From an uncultured Bacilli bacterium (GTDB lineage: Bacteria; Bacillota_I; Bacilli_A; RF39; UBA660), in NCBI GenBank assembly GCA_949746915.1, contig CATKEA010000142.1:1-15117 (forward strand): DNA of 15,117 nucleotides, in the 5' to 3' direction. Below the pieces are notes generated by a model that was not told the origin of the DNA, did not search any database, and saw only the letters and a program-made list of their open reading frames with translations. Every line of letters begins with the position of its first letter. Positions within the stretch are counted from its first letter, which is position 1. The position numbers and the translations under genes are program-made. Below are positions 7,446 to 14,693 of the stretch, one piece after another.

Positions 7446-7478
7446 AATAAAAAGAAAACCCTTCTAAAAAGAAGAGTT
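7446..7478 (-). terminator. Rho-independent terminator after the frameshifted surface-protein gene
   Basis: On the minus strand AACTCTTCT (7478-7470) pairs with AGAAGGGTT (7465-7457), allowing one U-G pair, with a 4-nt loop and a T-rich tail TTCTTTTTATTTTT. It lies just after the stop at 7484 and isolates the dacB operon. Confidence 0.82.
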
Positions 7479-7483
7479 ATCAT

Positions 7484-8102
7484 TTACATCTTATCTACTA
7501 ATTTATCTATTTTCTTATCATTAATTTTTCTAACAATAAATGAAACTAAAATTATAAAAACTATCACTAAAATTACTATAAACCCAGTCTTAACATATTT
7601 CTTATCTACATTAATCGTAGCCTTTTTAAAATTACTTTGTTCATCAACATTTGCAGTGATTTCACTTTCTTTTTTTACATAAATAGTATAAATATTCTTA
7701 TCTCCATTTTCAGCCGTAACTTCTATAATAACTTTATTATTATTCTTTTTTAAATCATCATTTCCAGTAATCGTATATTTAGCATTACTATTTTGTAGTT
7801 CTGCTTTAATATTTAAACTATTTACTTCATCTTCTACGACAATATCATAATTATATTTATATTTATCAAAACTAATATCATAATTATCTATCTCTAACTT
7901 CTTTAAAAACTTATTATTTGACTTACTAACTGGTATATTAGAAATATTATTTTTAGAAGTATCAATAACTGGTTTAACAATATCAAAAGTCACTATTTGA
8001 TTAGCCTCTACTTTAATTTCTTCAACATCTTCTTCAAAATACTCCTTTTCATTAGAAATATCTAAAACACCAATATAAATGTCATCTATTTCAACAGATG
8101 TT
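7484..8102 (-). pseudogene. Membrane-anchored surface protein, C-terminal part after frameshift (cadherin-like domain plus anchor)
   Basis: The frame continues that of the N-terminal part after a +1 shift at 8109-8112 and stays open to 7484. It begins inside the first beta-sandwich domain (TKTSVEIDDIYIGVLDI, a typical end of a cohesin-like fold). It then holds a cadherin-like beta-sandwich domain (PF12733 type): LKKLEIDNYDISFDKYKYNY, then VIIEVTAENGDKNIYTIYV. A transmembrane helix follows (about 25 residues from YVKTGFIVILV) and a basic cytoplasmic tail ending KIDKLVDKM. A GTG at 7993 could in principle start a shorter protein, but the homologous sequence continues well upstream of it without a good Shine-Dalgarno sequence. 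Joined to the N-terminal part, the protein would be about 345 residues: signal peptide, cohesin-like domain, cadherin-like domain, membrane anchor. Confidence 0.72.
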
Positions 8103-8522
8103 TTAGTAGGGGCTATGTGTTTTTACCATAAAATTAATATCCACTGTATACTCATTCTTACAAAAAAGTATCTCATCAGAACATTTAAAACTTTTATCAT
8201 CTTTATCACTTATTAAACTAACTATAACTGTTTTATTATCTGTGGAAGTCGTTATTACAGAATAAACCATATTTGATTTTAATGAAGTAGGAGCTAAAAT
8301 AAAATCATCGTATTTAAGAGAAAAAACAATAGTATAAATACCCTTTGGTCCAATACTGGTAATATCATTAAAATTCATTTTAAAATGCAAATCAAAACTA
8401 TCACCAATTTTAACTTCGCTTGAACCAGTAAAAGAAGTATTAGCTACACTAAAAGCCTTTACATTATATGGAACTAAAATTAAAGCAACTAACCAAATAT
8501 TAAATAATAATATCTTTTTCAC
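8103..8522 (-). pseudogene. Membrane-anchored surface protein, N-terminal part before frameshift (signal peptide and cohesin-like domain)
   Basis: The start is best placed at the GTG at 8522, with GAGGTG seven nt upstream; the longer frame from a TTG at 8540 would put the ribosome binding site inside the gene. A signal peptide (MKKILLFNIWLVALILVPYNVKA) is followed by a secreted beta-sandwich. KIGDSFDLHFKMNF, GIYTIVFSLKYDDFIL and EYTVDINFMVK are typical of a cohesin-like/NEAT-neighbour beta-sandwich domain in low-GC surface proteins. The reading frame stops at TAA 8105-8103, right after KTHSPY, in the middle of the domain. Removing one base from the GGGG run at 8109-8112 joins it smoothly to the downstream frame. 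Its role on the surface is unknown; carbohydrate or protein binding is a guess from domain type. Confidence 0.7.
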
Positions 8523-8581
8523 AAACCTACACCTCACCAACTACTAGTAATATATTAACATAACGATAACTTTATAAAAAA

Positions 8582-8590
8582 ATTATAACA
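8582..8590 (-). promoter_or_regulatory. Candidate extended -10 promoter of the surface-protein gene
   Basis: TGTTATAAT (8590-8582) is a perfect extended -10 with no clear -35. It lies about 60 nt before the GTG at 8522, in the 174-nt gap between the surface-protein gene and the lipoprotein gene. Apart from this box and the lipoprotein terminator I see nothing else in the gap. Confidence 0.35.
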
Positions 8591-8658
8591 ATAATTGAAC
8601 AATTTGTATAGAAAATCTGATTTTTTTAAATAAAGTCCAAACATATCATACTTTTAGC

Positions 8659-8688
8659 AAAAAAAAGAACACACATAACTGTGTATTC
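8659..8688 (-). terminator. Rho-independent terminator of the lipoprotein gene
   Basis: GAATACAC (8688-8681) pairs over all eight bases (one U-G) with GTGTGTTC (8674-8667) around a 6-nt loop, followed by eight T on the minus strand (8666-8659). It starts nine nt after the stop codon. Confidence 0.92.
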
Positions 8689-8696
8689 TAAATCAT

Positions 8697-9251
8697 TTAT
8701 CTTTTATATATTCCATGTATCTTTTGTCTATCGATTTCACTTATATCATCAAGTTTCCATGCATCATCTTTTTTTGTAAGTTTAAAATCTATTGTATAAG
8801 TAACTTTATCCTTTATTTCTTTCATAGCATTAATTTTATAATCCATGTATTTTTCTTCATCTAAAACATCATCTTTATAAAAGTCATCTTTATGCTCTTC
8901 TAAATATTTCTCACTTTCCTCTACAGCTTTTGAATAATCATATACTTCAATCTCTGTAGTAACTGTAGCATCATCGCCATCAACCTTTTCATCTTTTATC
9001 TTATAAGAAATATTTTGATATTGATTTTTCATTAAATCACGATATTTTTCTCTTTGATCATCATTAAAAAATGACCCATCTGATAGTACTTCATCTAACT
9101 GGTTTAACACCTTACTATCCATCGTTTGATATTTACTTAAAAACTCCTCAACCTTCTTAGTAGGAGTATTCATCATATTTCCACAACCAGCTACAGTAAA
9201 AGTTAAAAATAATAAAAGGATAAAACTAACATACATGCTTTTCTTTTTCAT
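8697..9251 (-). CDS. Small lipoprotein of unknown function
   Basis: A 184-residue exported protein with a clear lipoprotein signal: a basic start (MKKK), a hydrophobic core and the lipobox TVAGC with the lipidated Cys at 23. The mature part is highly charged and helical, with segments PTKKVEEFLSKYQTMDSKVLNQL and FFNDDQREKYRDLMKNQYQNISYKI, then an alternating beta part (DDATVTTEIEVYDYSK, KVTYTIDFKLTKKDDAWKLDDIS). The layout of a helix pair followed by a curved sheet, with the phrase 'DDAWKLDDI' near the end, resembles small NTF2-like or DUF4878-like lipoproteins of Bacillota; this is only a fold-level impression. The ATG at 9251 has an excellent AAAGGAGG upstream. It follows the acetyltransferase gene after 47 nt and may share its transcript; it is followed by a strong terminator. 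Confidence 0.88.
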   Translation of the reverse strand: MKKKSMYVSFILLLFLTFTVAGCGNMMNTPTKKVEEFLSKYQTMDSKVLNQLDEVLSDGSFFNDDQREKYRDLMKNQYQNISYKIKDEKVDGDDATVTTEIEVYDYSKAVEESEKYLEEHKDDFYKDDVLDEEKYMDYKINAMKEIKDKVTYTIDFKLTKKDDAWKLDDISEIDRQKIHGIYKR

Positions 9252-9298
9252 AAAAATCCTCCTTTATTAGTATTTTCTACCAAAGAAGAAATTTTATA

Positions 9299-9736
9299 CT
9301 AATTATTTAGATTTTTAATAAAAACTGCTGTATCTCTTATCTGATAATTATTCTTCTTATACAAATTATGAGCTGCGCACTTATCAAAACTAGATGTAAA
9401 CCAAATAGTATCCACATTCATATCAACTGCTAATTGTTCAGCTTCTTTTAAAAGTTTAGTACCAATACCTTTTCCTTTATAAGATTCTCTTACACAAACA
9501 TAACCTAAATAAAATTTTTTAATATTTTTTATAGCATCAATTTCAATATCTATTAAAATATTACCAATTACCTCATTACTATTTTTATCTTTAGCAATTA
9601 AATAAATTTTATTACTATCAAGCAAACTTGTTTTTATCTTTTCTACTACAAGTTCTATATCAAAAGCTTCTTTAATAAGAGTACCAAAACTAACAATATC
9701 CTCAGTAGTTAATCTTGTAATTATTACTTCTTCCAT
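9299..9736 (-). CDS. GNAT family N-acetyltransferase
   Basis: A 145-residue single-domain acetyltransferase that transfers acetyl from acetyl-CoA to an amine; the substrate cannot be predicted. The acetyl-CoA pyrophosphate-binding loop is visible as VRESYKGKGIGTKLL (82-96; the R/Q-x-x-G-x-G/A pattern as Y-K-G-K-G-I-G). It is preceded by the beta strand FYLGYVCV and followed by the C-terminal AAHNLYKKNNYQIRDTAVFIK signature with the conserved LY..NY. The N-terminal ITRLTTEDI is the usual first strand and helix. The ATG at 9736 has GGAGGT at good spacing. It lies between the asnS terminator and the lipoprotein gene, so it probably heads a two-gene unit. There is no evidence that it modifies a ribosomal protein (Rim type). 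Confidence 0.9.
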   Translation of the reverse strand: MEEVIITRLTTEDIVSFGTLIKEAFDIELVVEKIKTSLLDSNKIYLIAKDKNSNEVIGNILIDIEIDAIKNIKKFYLGYVCVRESYKGKGIGTKLLKEAEQLAVDMNVDTIWFTSSFDKCAAHNLYKKNNYQIRDTAVFIKNLNN

Positions 9737-9756
9737 TTATTTTACCTCCAATATTA

Positions 9757-9783
9757 GAATAACACAAAATAATAACTAAACAA
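9757..9783 (-). promoter_or_regulatory. Candidate promoter of the GNAT gene
   Basis: Extended -10 TGTTATTCT (9765-9757) with TTGTTA (9783-9778) at a short 15-nt spacing. Only six nt separate the -10 from GGAGGT (9750-9745). Confidence 0.35.
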
Positions 9784-9810
9784 AGAAAAAAGAAGTACTT
9801 TCATACCTCT
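9781..9810 (-). terminator. Rho-independent terminator of asnS
   Basis: AGAGGTA (9810-9804) pairs with TACTTCT (9797-9791), allowing one G-U pair, around a 6-nt loop; the tail is TTTTTCTTTG. The stop codon of asnS (TAG, 9811-9809) forms the base of the stem. Confidence 0.75.
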
Positions 9811-11197
9811 AAAATTCACAATTGCCTGGTGTTCTTGGATAAGGAATAACATCTCTTATGTTATCAACACCAGTTATATACATTAATAATCTCTCAAAGC
9901 CAATTCCAAAGCCAGAATGAATACAGCTTCCATATTTTCTTAAATTTGTATACCAATAATAAGTTTCATTATCCATGTTCAACTCATCCATACGAGCTAT
10001 CAACTTATCATAGTCATCTTCACGCTGTGATCCACCCATTAGCTCTCCAACACCTGGAACTTCTAAATCTGCTGCTGCTACTGTTTTTCCATCTGGATTT
10101 AGTTTCATATAAAACGACTTGATATCCTTTGGCCAATTTGTAATAAACACAGGTCCATTAAAATACTCTGTAATATATTTTTCATGTTCCTTAGCAATAT
10201 CTTCCCCATATTCAGGCTCAAATTCAAACTTTTGACCTTTATTTTTAGCCTCTTTTAAAATTGTAATTACTTCTTCATGACTAACTCTTGTAAATTTACT
10301 GTTAATTAACTTTGTTAACTTGTCAAGTAATCCTTTTTCAATGAACTTGTCAAGAAAAGACATTTCATCTTTACAGTGTTCTAACACATAAGTAATTACA
10401 TATTTCAAGCATTCTTCTTCAATGTCCATAATTCCCTCTAAATCACAAAAAGCTACTTCTGGTTCAATCATCCAAAACTCATTAGCATGAAATTTAGTAT
10501 TAGAATTTTCAGCCCTAAAAGTAGGACCAAAAGTATAAGTCTTTTTAAAAGCTGTTGCAAATGTTTCTGCTTCAAGTTGTCCAGATACTGTCAAACCAAC
10601 TGTTCTTCCAAATAATTCATCATCCTCATTTACCTTCCCTGTCTTAGCAATTTTATCCAAATCTTGTGTTGTTACTCTAAACATTTCACCTGCACCCTCA
10701 CAATCAGATGCCGTAAAGAATGGCGCATGAAAATAAACATAACCTCTATCCTGAAAATATTTATGAATAGCTTCTGCAGTAACACTTCTAATTCTAAAAA
10801 CTGCTTGAAAAAGATTTGTTCTTGGTCTTAAATATGCTTGCTCTCTTAAAAATTCTACTGAATGCTTTTTAGGTTGCATCGGATAATCTTCTGGGCAATC
10901 TCCTTCTAACCTAATTTCTTTAACACTAACTTCAATATCTTGTCCTCCACCAACAGATTCAATCACAAGACCAATAACTGTAATTGCAGAACCATTATGA
11001 AATTTCTGAATCTCCTCAAAAGAATCAAGTTTATTATCATATACTAATTGAATATGTTTAAAACATGTTCCGTCTGAAAAATCAATAAAACCAAATTCCT
11101 TTTGTTTACGATGATTACGTATCCATCCTTGTAATGTTACTTCTTTACCAATATAACTTTTGACATCTTTATAAATGTCCTTTACATCTAAATTCAT
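9809..11197 (-). CDS. asnS: Asparaginyl-tRNA synthetase
   Basis: This class II aminoacyl-tRNA synthetase charges tRNA-Asn with asparagine using ATP. It has 462 residues from the ATG at 11197, which has AAAGGGTGAT upstream; a longer frame from 11233 runs into the T-box terminator and is rejected. An OB-fold anticodon-binding domain (about 1-100, with VTLQGWIRNHRKQKEFGFIDF) precedes the catalytic core. ITS-type loop FTASDCEGAGEMF (161-173) and QLEAE (207-211) are the AsnRS signatures. Motif 2 is FRAENSNTKFHANEFWMIEPE (about 227-247) and motif 3 is GFGIGFERLLMYITG near the C-terminus, ending IPYPRTPGNCEF. The latter and SDCEGAGEMF mark AsnRS rather than AspRS. It is controlled by the T-box leader directly upstream and ends in its own terminator. 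Confidence 0.97.
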   Translation of the reverse strand: MNLDVKDIYKDVKSYIGKEVTLQGWIRNHRKQKEFGFIDFSDGTCFKHIQLVYDNKLDSFEEIQKFHNGSAITVIGLVIESVGGGQDIEVSVKEIRLEGDCPEDYPMQPKKHSVEFLREQAYLRPRTNLFQAVFRIRSVTAEAIHKYFQDRGYVYFHAPFFTASDCEGAGEMFRVTTQDLDKIAKTGKVNEDDELFGRTVGLTVSGQLEAETFATAFKKTYTFGPTFRAENSNTKFHANEFWMIEPEVAFCDLEGIMDIEEECLKYVITYVLEHCKDEMSFLDKFIEKGLLDKLTKLINSKFTRVSHEEVITILKEAKNKGQKFEFEPEYGEDIAKEHEKYITEYFNGPVFITNWPKDIKSFYMKLNPDGKTVAAADLEVPGVGELMGGSQREDDYDKLIARMDELNMDNETYYWYTNLRKYGSCIHSGFGIGFERLLMYITGVDNIRDVIPYPRTPGNCEF

Positions 11198-11213
11198 TTT
11201 TATCACCCTTTCA

Positions 11214-11254
11214 AATAAAAAAAACAGTGTCATCCCAGAAGGGACGAATCACTT
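11214..11254 (-). terminator. T-box attenuator (regulated terminator) before asnS
   Basis: AAGTG..CGTCCC (11253-11241) pairs with GGGATG..CACT around TTCT, and TGTTTTTTTTATTT follows. The 5' arm lies just after the conserved T-box sequence, so forming the antiterminator competes with it. The U tract ends about 17 nt before the asnS start. Confidence 0.88.
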
Positions 11255-11448
11255 GTTTAATCCGCGGTACCACCCAATTTACTATTAAAAATAGTCACTC
11301 ACTTACTTTAACGGGTATACCGGCTTATTCTACTCAAATTCTTTAAGCAACTCCGAAGTGTTATTCAAAATATCCTTCTACTAAGTTCCACCACCCCTTA
11401 GCTCTCTTTAAGAAGTCAATATTTTTACTTTTCTTCATCAATGTCATT
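11214..11448 (-). promoter_or_regulatory. T-box riboswitch, asparagine (AAC specifier)
   Basis: The canonical T-box sequence TGGGTGGTACCGCGG lies at 11276-11262, followed by the attenuator hairpin. Upstream, stem I is visible, with AGAGAGC near its base (K-turn/AG region, 11407-11401) and the pairing 3' side TTGCTTAAAGAA. The specifier loop contains GAAT-AAC-ACTTCGGAG, with the triplet AAC at 11362-11360. AAC is an asparagine codon, matching the asnS gene downstream. A GGTATACC element (11322-11315) and CCGTTA follow, as in many stem III/linker regions. Uncharged tRNA-Asn would pair with AAC and with the UGG of the T-box bulge, stabilise the antiterminator and allow asnS transcription. The start of the RNA is set from the promoter at 11455-11483. 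Confidence 0.95.
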
Positions 11449-11454
11449 AAAAAG

Positions 11455-11483
11455 ATAATATCACTACTAATTAGGTTTGTCAA
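11455..11483 (-). promoter_or_regulatory. Sigma-A promoter of the T-box/asnS unit
   Basis: Perfect TTGACA (11483-11478), 17-nt spacer, TATTAT (11460-11455). It starts six nt after the stop of the 214-residue gene and gives a leader of about 250 nt containing the T-box. This is the best promoter in the window. Confidence 0.9.
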
Positions 11484-11488
11484 ATCAA

Positions 11489-12133
11489 TTAGTTAAAATC
11501 ATCTGATTTTTTCATAACTTTATCTTTATTACTATATTTATAATTATTACCTATTTGTCTTAAAATAATACCCATTTCTTTTAATATACGATTATCACTA
11601 ATACCTAAATGCATTAAGTTAAGTGAACAATATCCTCTAAAAATTGAATAATTTTCTACTATTTGATCAAATTCACTGACATTGTCATACATATATTCAT
11701 GTTCTCTTTGTCTTACTTGCCAAATGTAAAATGGAACACTAACACACTTTCTAAGTACATGATTTCTTGCTTCATTTACATCTGAATCTTCAAAATGAGT
11801 AAGATTTCCACTTAAACAATCACTAATAGTATGAAATAAAAGACCACTAACTTCCTCATTTTCTTGCATAAAAGAATGATTAGTTAAATCTCTAAGTTCT
11901 ATCATCTTAGATAATTCTAATTTCAATTTATGACTACTAACAACAAGAAAAAGTTCTTCGTCAATAGATCGGGATTCATAATTTTTTAATCTAGAAAAAA
12001 TATCACCAACCATTAAGGCACAATCCATTATTTCATAATAATTTGGTTCTTTAACCTCTGGATTATTAACAATCCAAGTATTTATTCCGACCAATTTCTC
12101 ATACAAATTATTTATTTCTTTAACATCAACCAT
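11489..12133 (-). CDS. Hypothetical protein between proS and asnS
   Basis: I do not recognise this 214-residue protein. It looks soluble and mostly helical, with no signal peptide or membrane segment. It is acidic in the first two thirds and basic at the C-terminus (NNYKYSNKDKVMKKSDDFN). It has stretches such as YYEIMDCALMVGDIFSRLKNYESRSIDEELFLVV, HVLRKCVSVPFYIWQVRQREHEYMYD and YCSLNLMHLGISDNRILKEMG; these long helical segments suggest an all-alpha fold. The ATG at 12133 follows AAGGGG and lies 20 nt after the proS stop, so it is probably co-transcribed with proS. No terminator is obvious between it and the asnS promoter. Whether it has anything to do with tRNA charging cannot be said. Confidence 0.75.
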   Translation of the reverse strand: MVDVKEINNLYEKLVGINTWIVNNPEVKEPNYYEIMDCALMVGDIFSRLKNYESRSIDEELFLVVSSHKLKLELSKMIELRDLTNHSFMQENEEVSGLLFHTISDCLSGNLTHFEDSDVNEARNHVLRKCVSVPFYIWQVRQREHEYMYDNVSEFDQIVENYSIFRGYCSLNLMHLGISDNRILKEMGIILRQIGNNYKYSNKDKVMKKSDDFN

Positions 12134-12152
12134 ATTTTCCCCTTTTAAAAAA

Positions 12153-13586
12153 CTAATATTGCTTTCCCCAAACTACTAATGTGTCTGCATCTTCACCACA
12201 GCATATACATTTTCCAGATTTTTTTTCATGATTAAATGGTATACAACGTGAAGTTATTCCATATAGTTCCTTTATTTTATTTTCACATTCCATAGAACCA
12301 CACCAAGTTGCTTCTACAAAACCGCTTTCATGCTCAATAATATCATTCAACTCATCCATAGTAGAAGCTTGATGAATCATTGAATCTCTTCTAATTTTAG
12401 CTTTCATAAACAGCGATTCTTGAATATCTAAAAGTAATTTAATAATTTCTTCTTTTACATTATCAAGACTTACTTCCTTCTTTTCAAGAGTATCACGTCT
12501 AGCTAACACGCACGTATTATTACTAATATCACGAGGACCTATCTCTACCCGAACAGGAATACCCTTCATTTCATTTTCCGCAAATCTAAATCCAGGTGAC
12601 TTTTCACTGTCATCTACAATTGTTTCAATATTCGCAAGTTTTAAATCTTTAGCAATATCATAACTCTTATCAAGTACCCCAGTATCTCCTTTACCTATTG
12701 GTACAATAACCACTTTTATTGGGGCAATATTTGGTGGAAGTACTAATCCGTGATCATCACCATGAGTCATAATCATTGAACCAATTACTCGAGTTGTAAA
12801 TCCCCAAGAAGTTTGATAAACATACTTAGTTTGATTTTCTTTATCCAAATAAGTTACACCAAAAGCCTTAGAAAAATTATCACCAAAATAATGACTAGTT
12901 GCAGACTGAATTGCTATTCCATTATACATCATTGCTTCTACCGTATAAGTAGCTTCCGCACCAGCAAATTTTTCTTTTTCTGTTTTTCTACCACGAATAA
13001 CTGGAACAGCTAAAATATCTTCTAAAAAATCTCCATAAATATTAAGCATTCTAAGAGTTTCTTCTTGCGCTTCTTCTTTAGTCTCATGAACAGTATGTCC
13101 CTCTTGCCATAAGAACTCACGACTTCTTAAAAATGGCCTAGTTGTCTTTTCCCATCTAACAACATTACACCACTGATTATAAAGTAATGGTAAATCACGA
13201 TAACTTTTTACTACATTTTTAAAATGCTCACAAAATAAAGTTTCACTAGTTGGTCTTACACAAAGTCGCTCCTGTAATTCCTCTTCTCCACCATGTGTAA
13301 CCCAAGCAACCTCTGGAGCAAATCCTTTGACATGATCCTTCTCTTTATTTAATAAAGACTCTGGTATAAAAAGCGGCATATAAACATTTTGATGATTTGT
13401 TTCCTTAAATTTTTTATCTAACTCTTTTTGAATATTTTCCCAAATAGCATAACCATATGGTCTAATAATCATACAACCTTTAACAGATGAATAATCAACT
13501 AAATCAGCCTTAAGACACACATCTGTATACCACTTAGCAAAATCAACATCTCTAGAAGTAATTTCTTTTACTTGTTTTTCACTCAC
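12153..13586 (-). CDS. proS: Prolyl-tRNA synthetase, archaeal/eukaryotic type (ProS type 3)
   Basis: A class II synthetase charging tRNA-Pro. It is the shorter archaeal/eukaryotic type without the editing insertion, found in a subset of Bacillota. Numbering from the in-frame TTG at 13592: FAKWYTDVCLKADLVDYSSVKGCMIIRPYGYAIWE (18-52, motif 1 region), RPTSET (113-118), motif 2 RWEKTTRPFLRSREFLWQEGH (146-166), TSHYFGDNF (232-240), and motif 3 region THGDDHGLVLPP (276-287). An anticodon-binding domain follows. The C-terminal domain retains WC431GSMEC436 and C462-I-C-C465, four cysteines in the pattern of the zinc-binding domain of this type. I prefer the GTG at 13586 as start, because GAGGTG (13599-13594) is seven nt before it but only one nt before the TTG. 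It has no T-box; the leader is only about 13 nt. Confidence 0.95.
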   Translation of the reverse strand: MSEKQVKEITSRDVDFAKWYTDVCLKADLVDYSSVKGCMIIRPYGYAIWENIQKELDKKFKETNHQNVYMPLFIPESLLNKEKDHVKGFAPEVAWVTHGGEEELQERLCVRPTSETLFCEHFKNVVKSYRDLPLLYNQWCNVVRWEKTTRPFLRSREFLWQEGHTVHETKEEAQEETLRMLNIYGDFLEDILAVPVIRGRKTEKEKFAGAEATYTVEAMMYNGIAIQSATSHYFGDNFSKAFGVTYLDKENQTKYVYQTSWGFTTRVIGSMIMTHGDDHGLVLPPNIAPIKVVIVPIGKGDTGVLDKSYDIAKDLKLANIETIVDDSEKSPGFRFAENEMKGIPVRVEIGPRDISNNTCVLARRDTLEKKEVSLDNVKEEIIKLLLDIQESLFMKAKIRRDSMIHQASTMDELNDIIEHESGFVEATWCGSMECENKIKELYGITSRCIPFNHEKKSGKCICCGEDADTLVVWGKQY

Positions 13587-13605
13587 TTTCAAACACCTCG
13601 AAAGT

Positions 13606-13614
13606 ATTATATCA
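13606..13614 (-). promoter_or_regulatory. Extended -10 promoter of proS
   Basis: TGATATAAT (13614-13606) is a perfect extended -10. The -35 region (around 13629-13634, GTTATA) is poor. Six nt separate it from the Shine-Dalgarno GAGGTG (13599-13594). Confidence 0.6.
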
Positions 13615-13641
13615 TAATTACATTAAATTATAACTAAAAAG

Positions 13642-13947
13642 TTAACTTTTAACATCATCTTCACTACAAGAACATTCTACATCATCCAATTTCTTTTTTA
13701 TTATATCAATAGCATTCTTTAATGATTCTAAATCTGAAACATCTTCCCTACTATCACACTTATCGTCAGTTCCTTGATAAATATCCACCTGTGAAGCATA
13801 AGTCTGCATAACTAAACCAACCAACTGTAACCAATTACCTACACTAGATTGCTCACTAGCTGGAAGCTCATTAACCAGTAAAAAACCAATTAAAATGGCA
13901 CTACCCGTAAAAGTATACGGATTAATATCTGAAATTAACTTATTCAT
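13642..13947 (-). CDS. Small conserved hypothetical protein
   Basis: From the ATG at 13947 this encodes 101 residues; a GTG at 13959 is in frame but lies on the GGAG Shine-Dalgarno sequence (13957-13954), so it is rejected. The N-terminal part, NPYTFTGSAILIGFLLVNELPASEQSSVGNWLQLVGLVMQTYASQ (9-53), resembles a small uncharacterised Bacillota family with the pattern 'NP.T...L..IGF.L......EQN..GNW..L.GQ....NA'. It has one or two hydrophobic helices at about 14-28 and 37-52. The C-terminal half is acidic and helical (LESLKNAIDIIKKKLDDVE) and ends with two Cys (CSC at 92-94). Its function is unknown. It may be membrane-associated. It sits between the CmpB-family gene and proS, with its own promoter overlapping the end of the CmpB-family gene. 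Confidence 0.75.
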   Translation of the reverse strand: MNKLISDINPYTFTGSAILIGFLLVNELPASEQSSVGNWLQLVGLVMQTYASQVDIYQGTDDKCDSREDVSDLESLKNAIDIIKKKLDDVECSCSEDDVKS

Positions 13948-13962
13948 ATAACTCTCCACAAT

Positions 13963-13991
13963 ATTATATGAATAAAATATAAAACAGTTAA
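13963..13991 (-). promoter_or_regulatory. Candidate promoter of the 101-residue protein gene
   Basis: TTAACT (13991-13986), a 17-nt spacer and TATAAT (13968-13963); the -10 is also part of CATATAAT. Five nt later comes the Shine-Dalgarno sequence. The -35 lies two nt from the stop codon of the preceding gene. Confidence 0.5.
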
Positions 13992-13993
13992 AC

Positions 13994-14677
13994 TTATATT
14001 TTAAACTTACTTCTTATCATTTTTACTGGATTACCATTAACTTTAAATTTTGGATAAGCATTACGTATATGTCTATAAAGAAATGAACTAGCATCCAACC
14101 ATTCAGAAACTTTTTTACGAATAAGTTCTGTATTATCAACTCTTTGCTTTTTTATTTCACATTTTATCTTATTCATTACATTAAAAGATATAATACTATC
14201 CACTAAATATATAAGTAATAACAAAAGTGATATTATAGTCATTACAACTGGACTAAGTAATGCAACAAAGCTAATAACAACAGGATGAAGTATATAAACA
14301 ACAAAGCATCCAAGCACTCCAAAAGGAAGCATTGTTTCTAAACAAATACGACCATTAATATTAAATTTATTTTTCGAATAATCCCACCATCTAGCTTTAA
14401 ATAGTTTTTCCATAAAATAAGAAGTAAAATATTCTAAAATAGAACACACTAAAATAGATTTTAAAAACACAGATAACAAATCAGAAGTATTCGGACCTAT
14501 TAATAAAACAATAACTAAAACTCCATAACCATATATTGGGCATATTGGTCCTATTAAAAAACCTCTGTTAACAAATTTTTTTAGTTGAAAAAGTTTGCAT
14601 CCAACTTCCATCAACCATCCCATAAAAGAATATATTATAAAATACAAAAAATATCGACAAAATATTTCCATCATCAT
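13994..14677 (-). CDS. CmpB-family putative ABC-transporter type IV membrane protein (PF06541)
   Basis: About 227 residues with four or more hydrophobic segments (numbered from the GTG at 14680: about 8-26, 40-62, 68-90, 119-140, 142-165) and a basic cytoplasmic C-terminus. The family signature is clear: GWLMEVGCKLFQLKKFVNRGF then LIGPICPIYGYG (21-53), LEYFTSYFMEKLFKARWWDYS (82-102) and FNINGRICLE (106-115). Proteins of this type are common in Bacillota and are annotated as putative ABC-transporter type IV; their substrate is unknown. The start is taken as the ATG at 14677, five nt after AAGGA; two neighbouring ATG codons (14674, 14671) or the GTG at 14680 are possible. No ATPase partner is adjacent. 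The frame at 14568-14753 is a shadow. Confidence 0.9.
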   Translation of the reverse strand: MMMEIFCRYFLYFIIYSFMGWLMEVGCKLFQLKKFVNRGFLIGPICPIYGYGVLVIVLLIGPNTSDLLSVFLKSILVCSILEYFTSYFMEKLFKARWWDYSKNKFNINGRICLETMLPFGVLGCFVVYILHPVVISFVALLSPVVMTIISLLLLLIYLVDSIISFNVMNKIKCEIKKQRVDNTELIRKKVSEWLDASSFLYRHIRNAYPKFKVNGNPVKMIRSKFKI

Positions 14678-14693
14678 CACTATCCTTAAAAAT

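Noticed and set aside
13593..13641. A T-box or other leader element before proS
   Set aside because: The gap is too short and contains only an extended -10 and a ribosome binding site.
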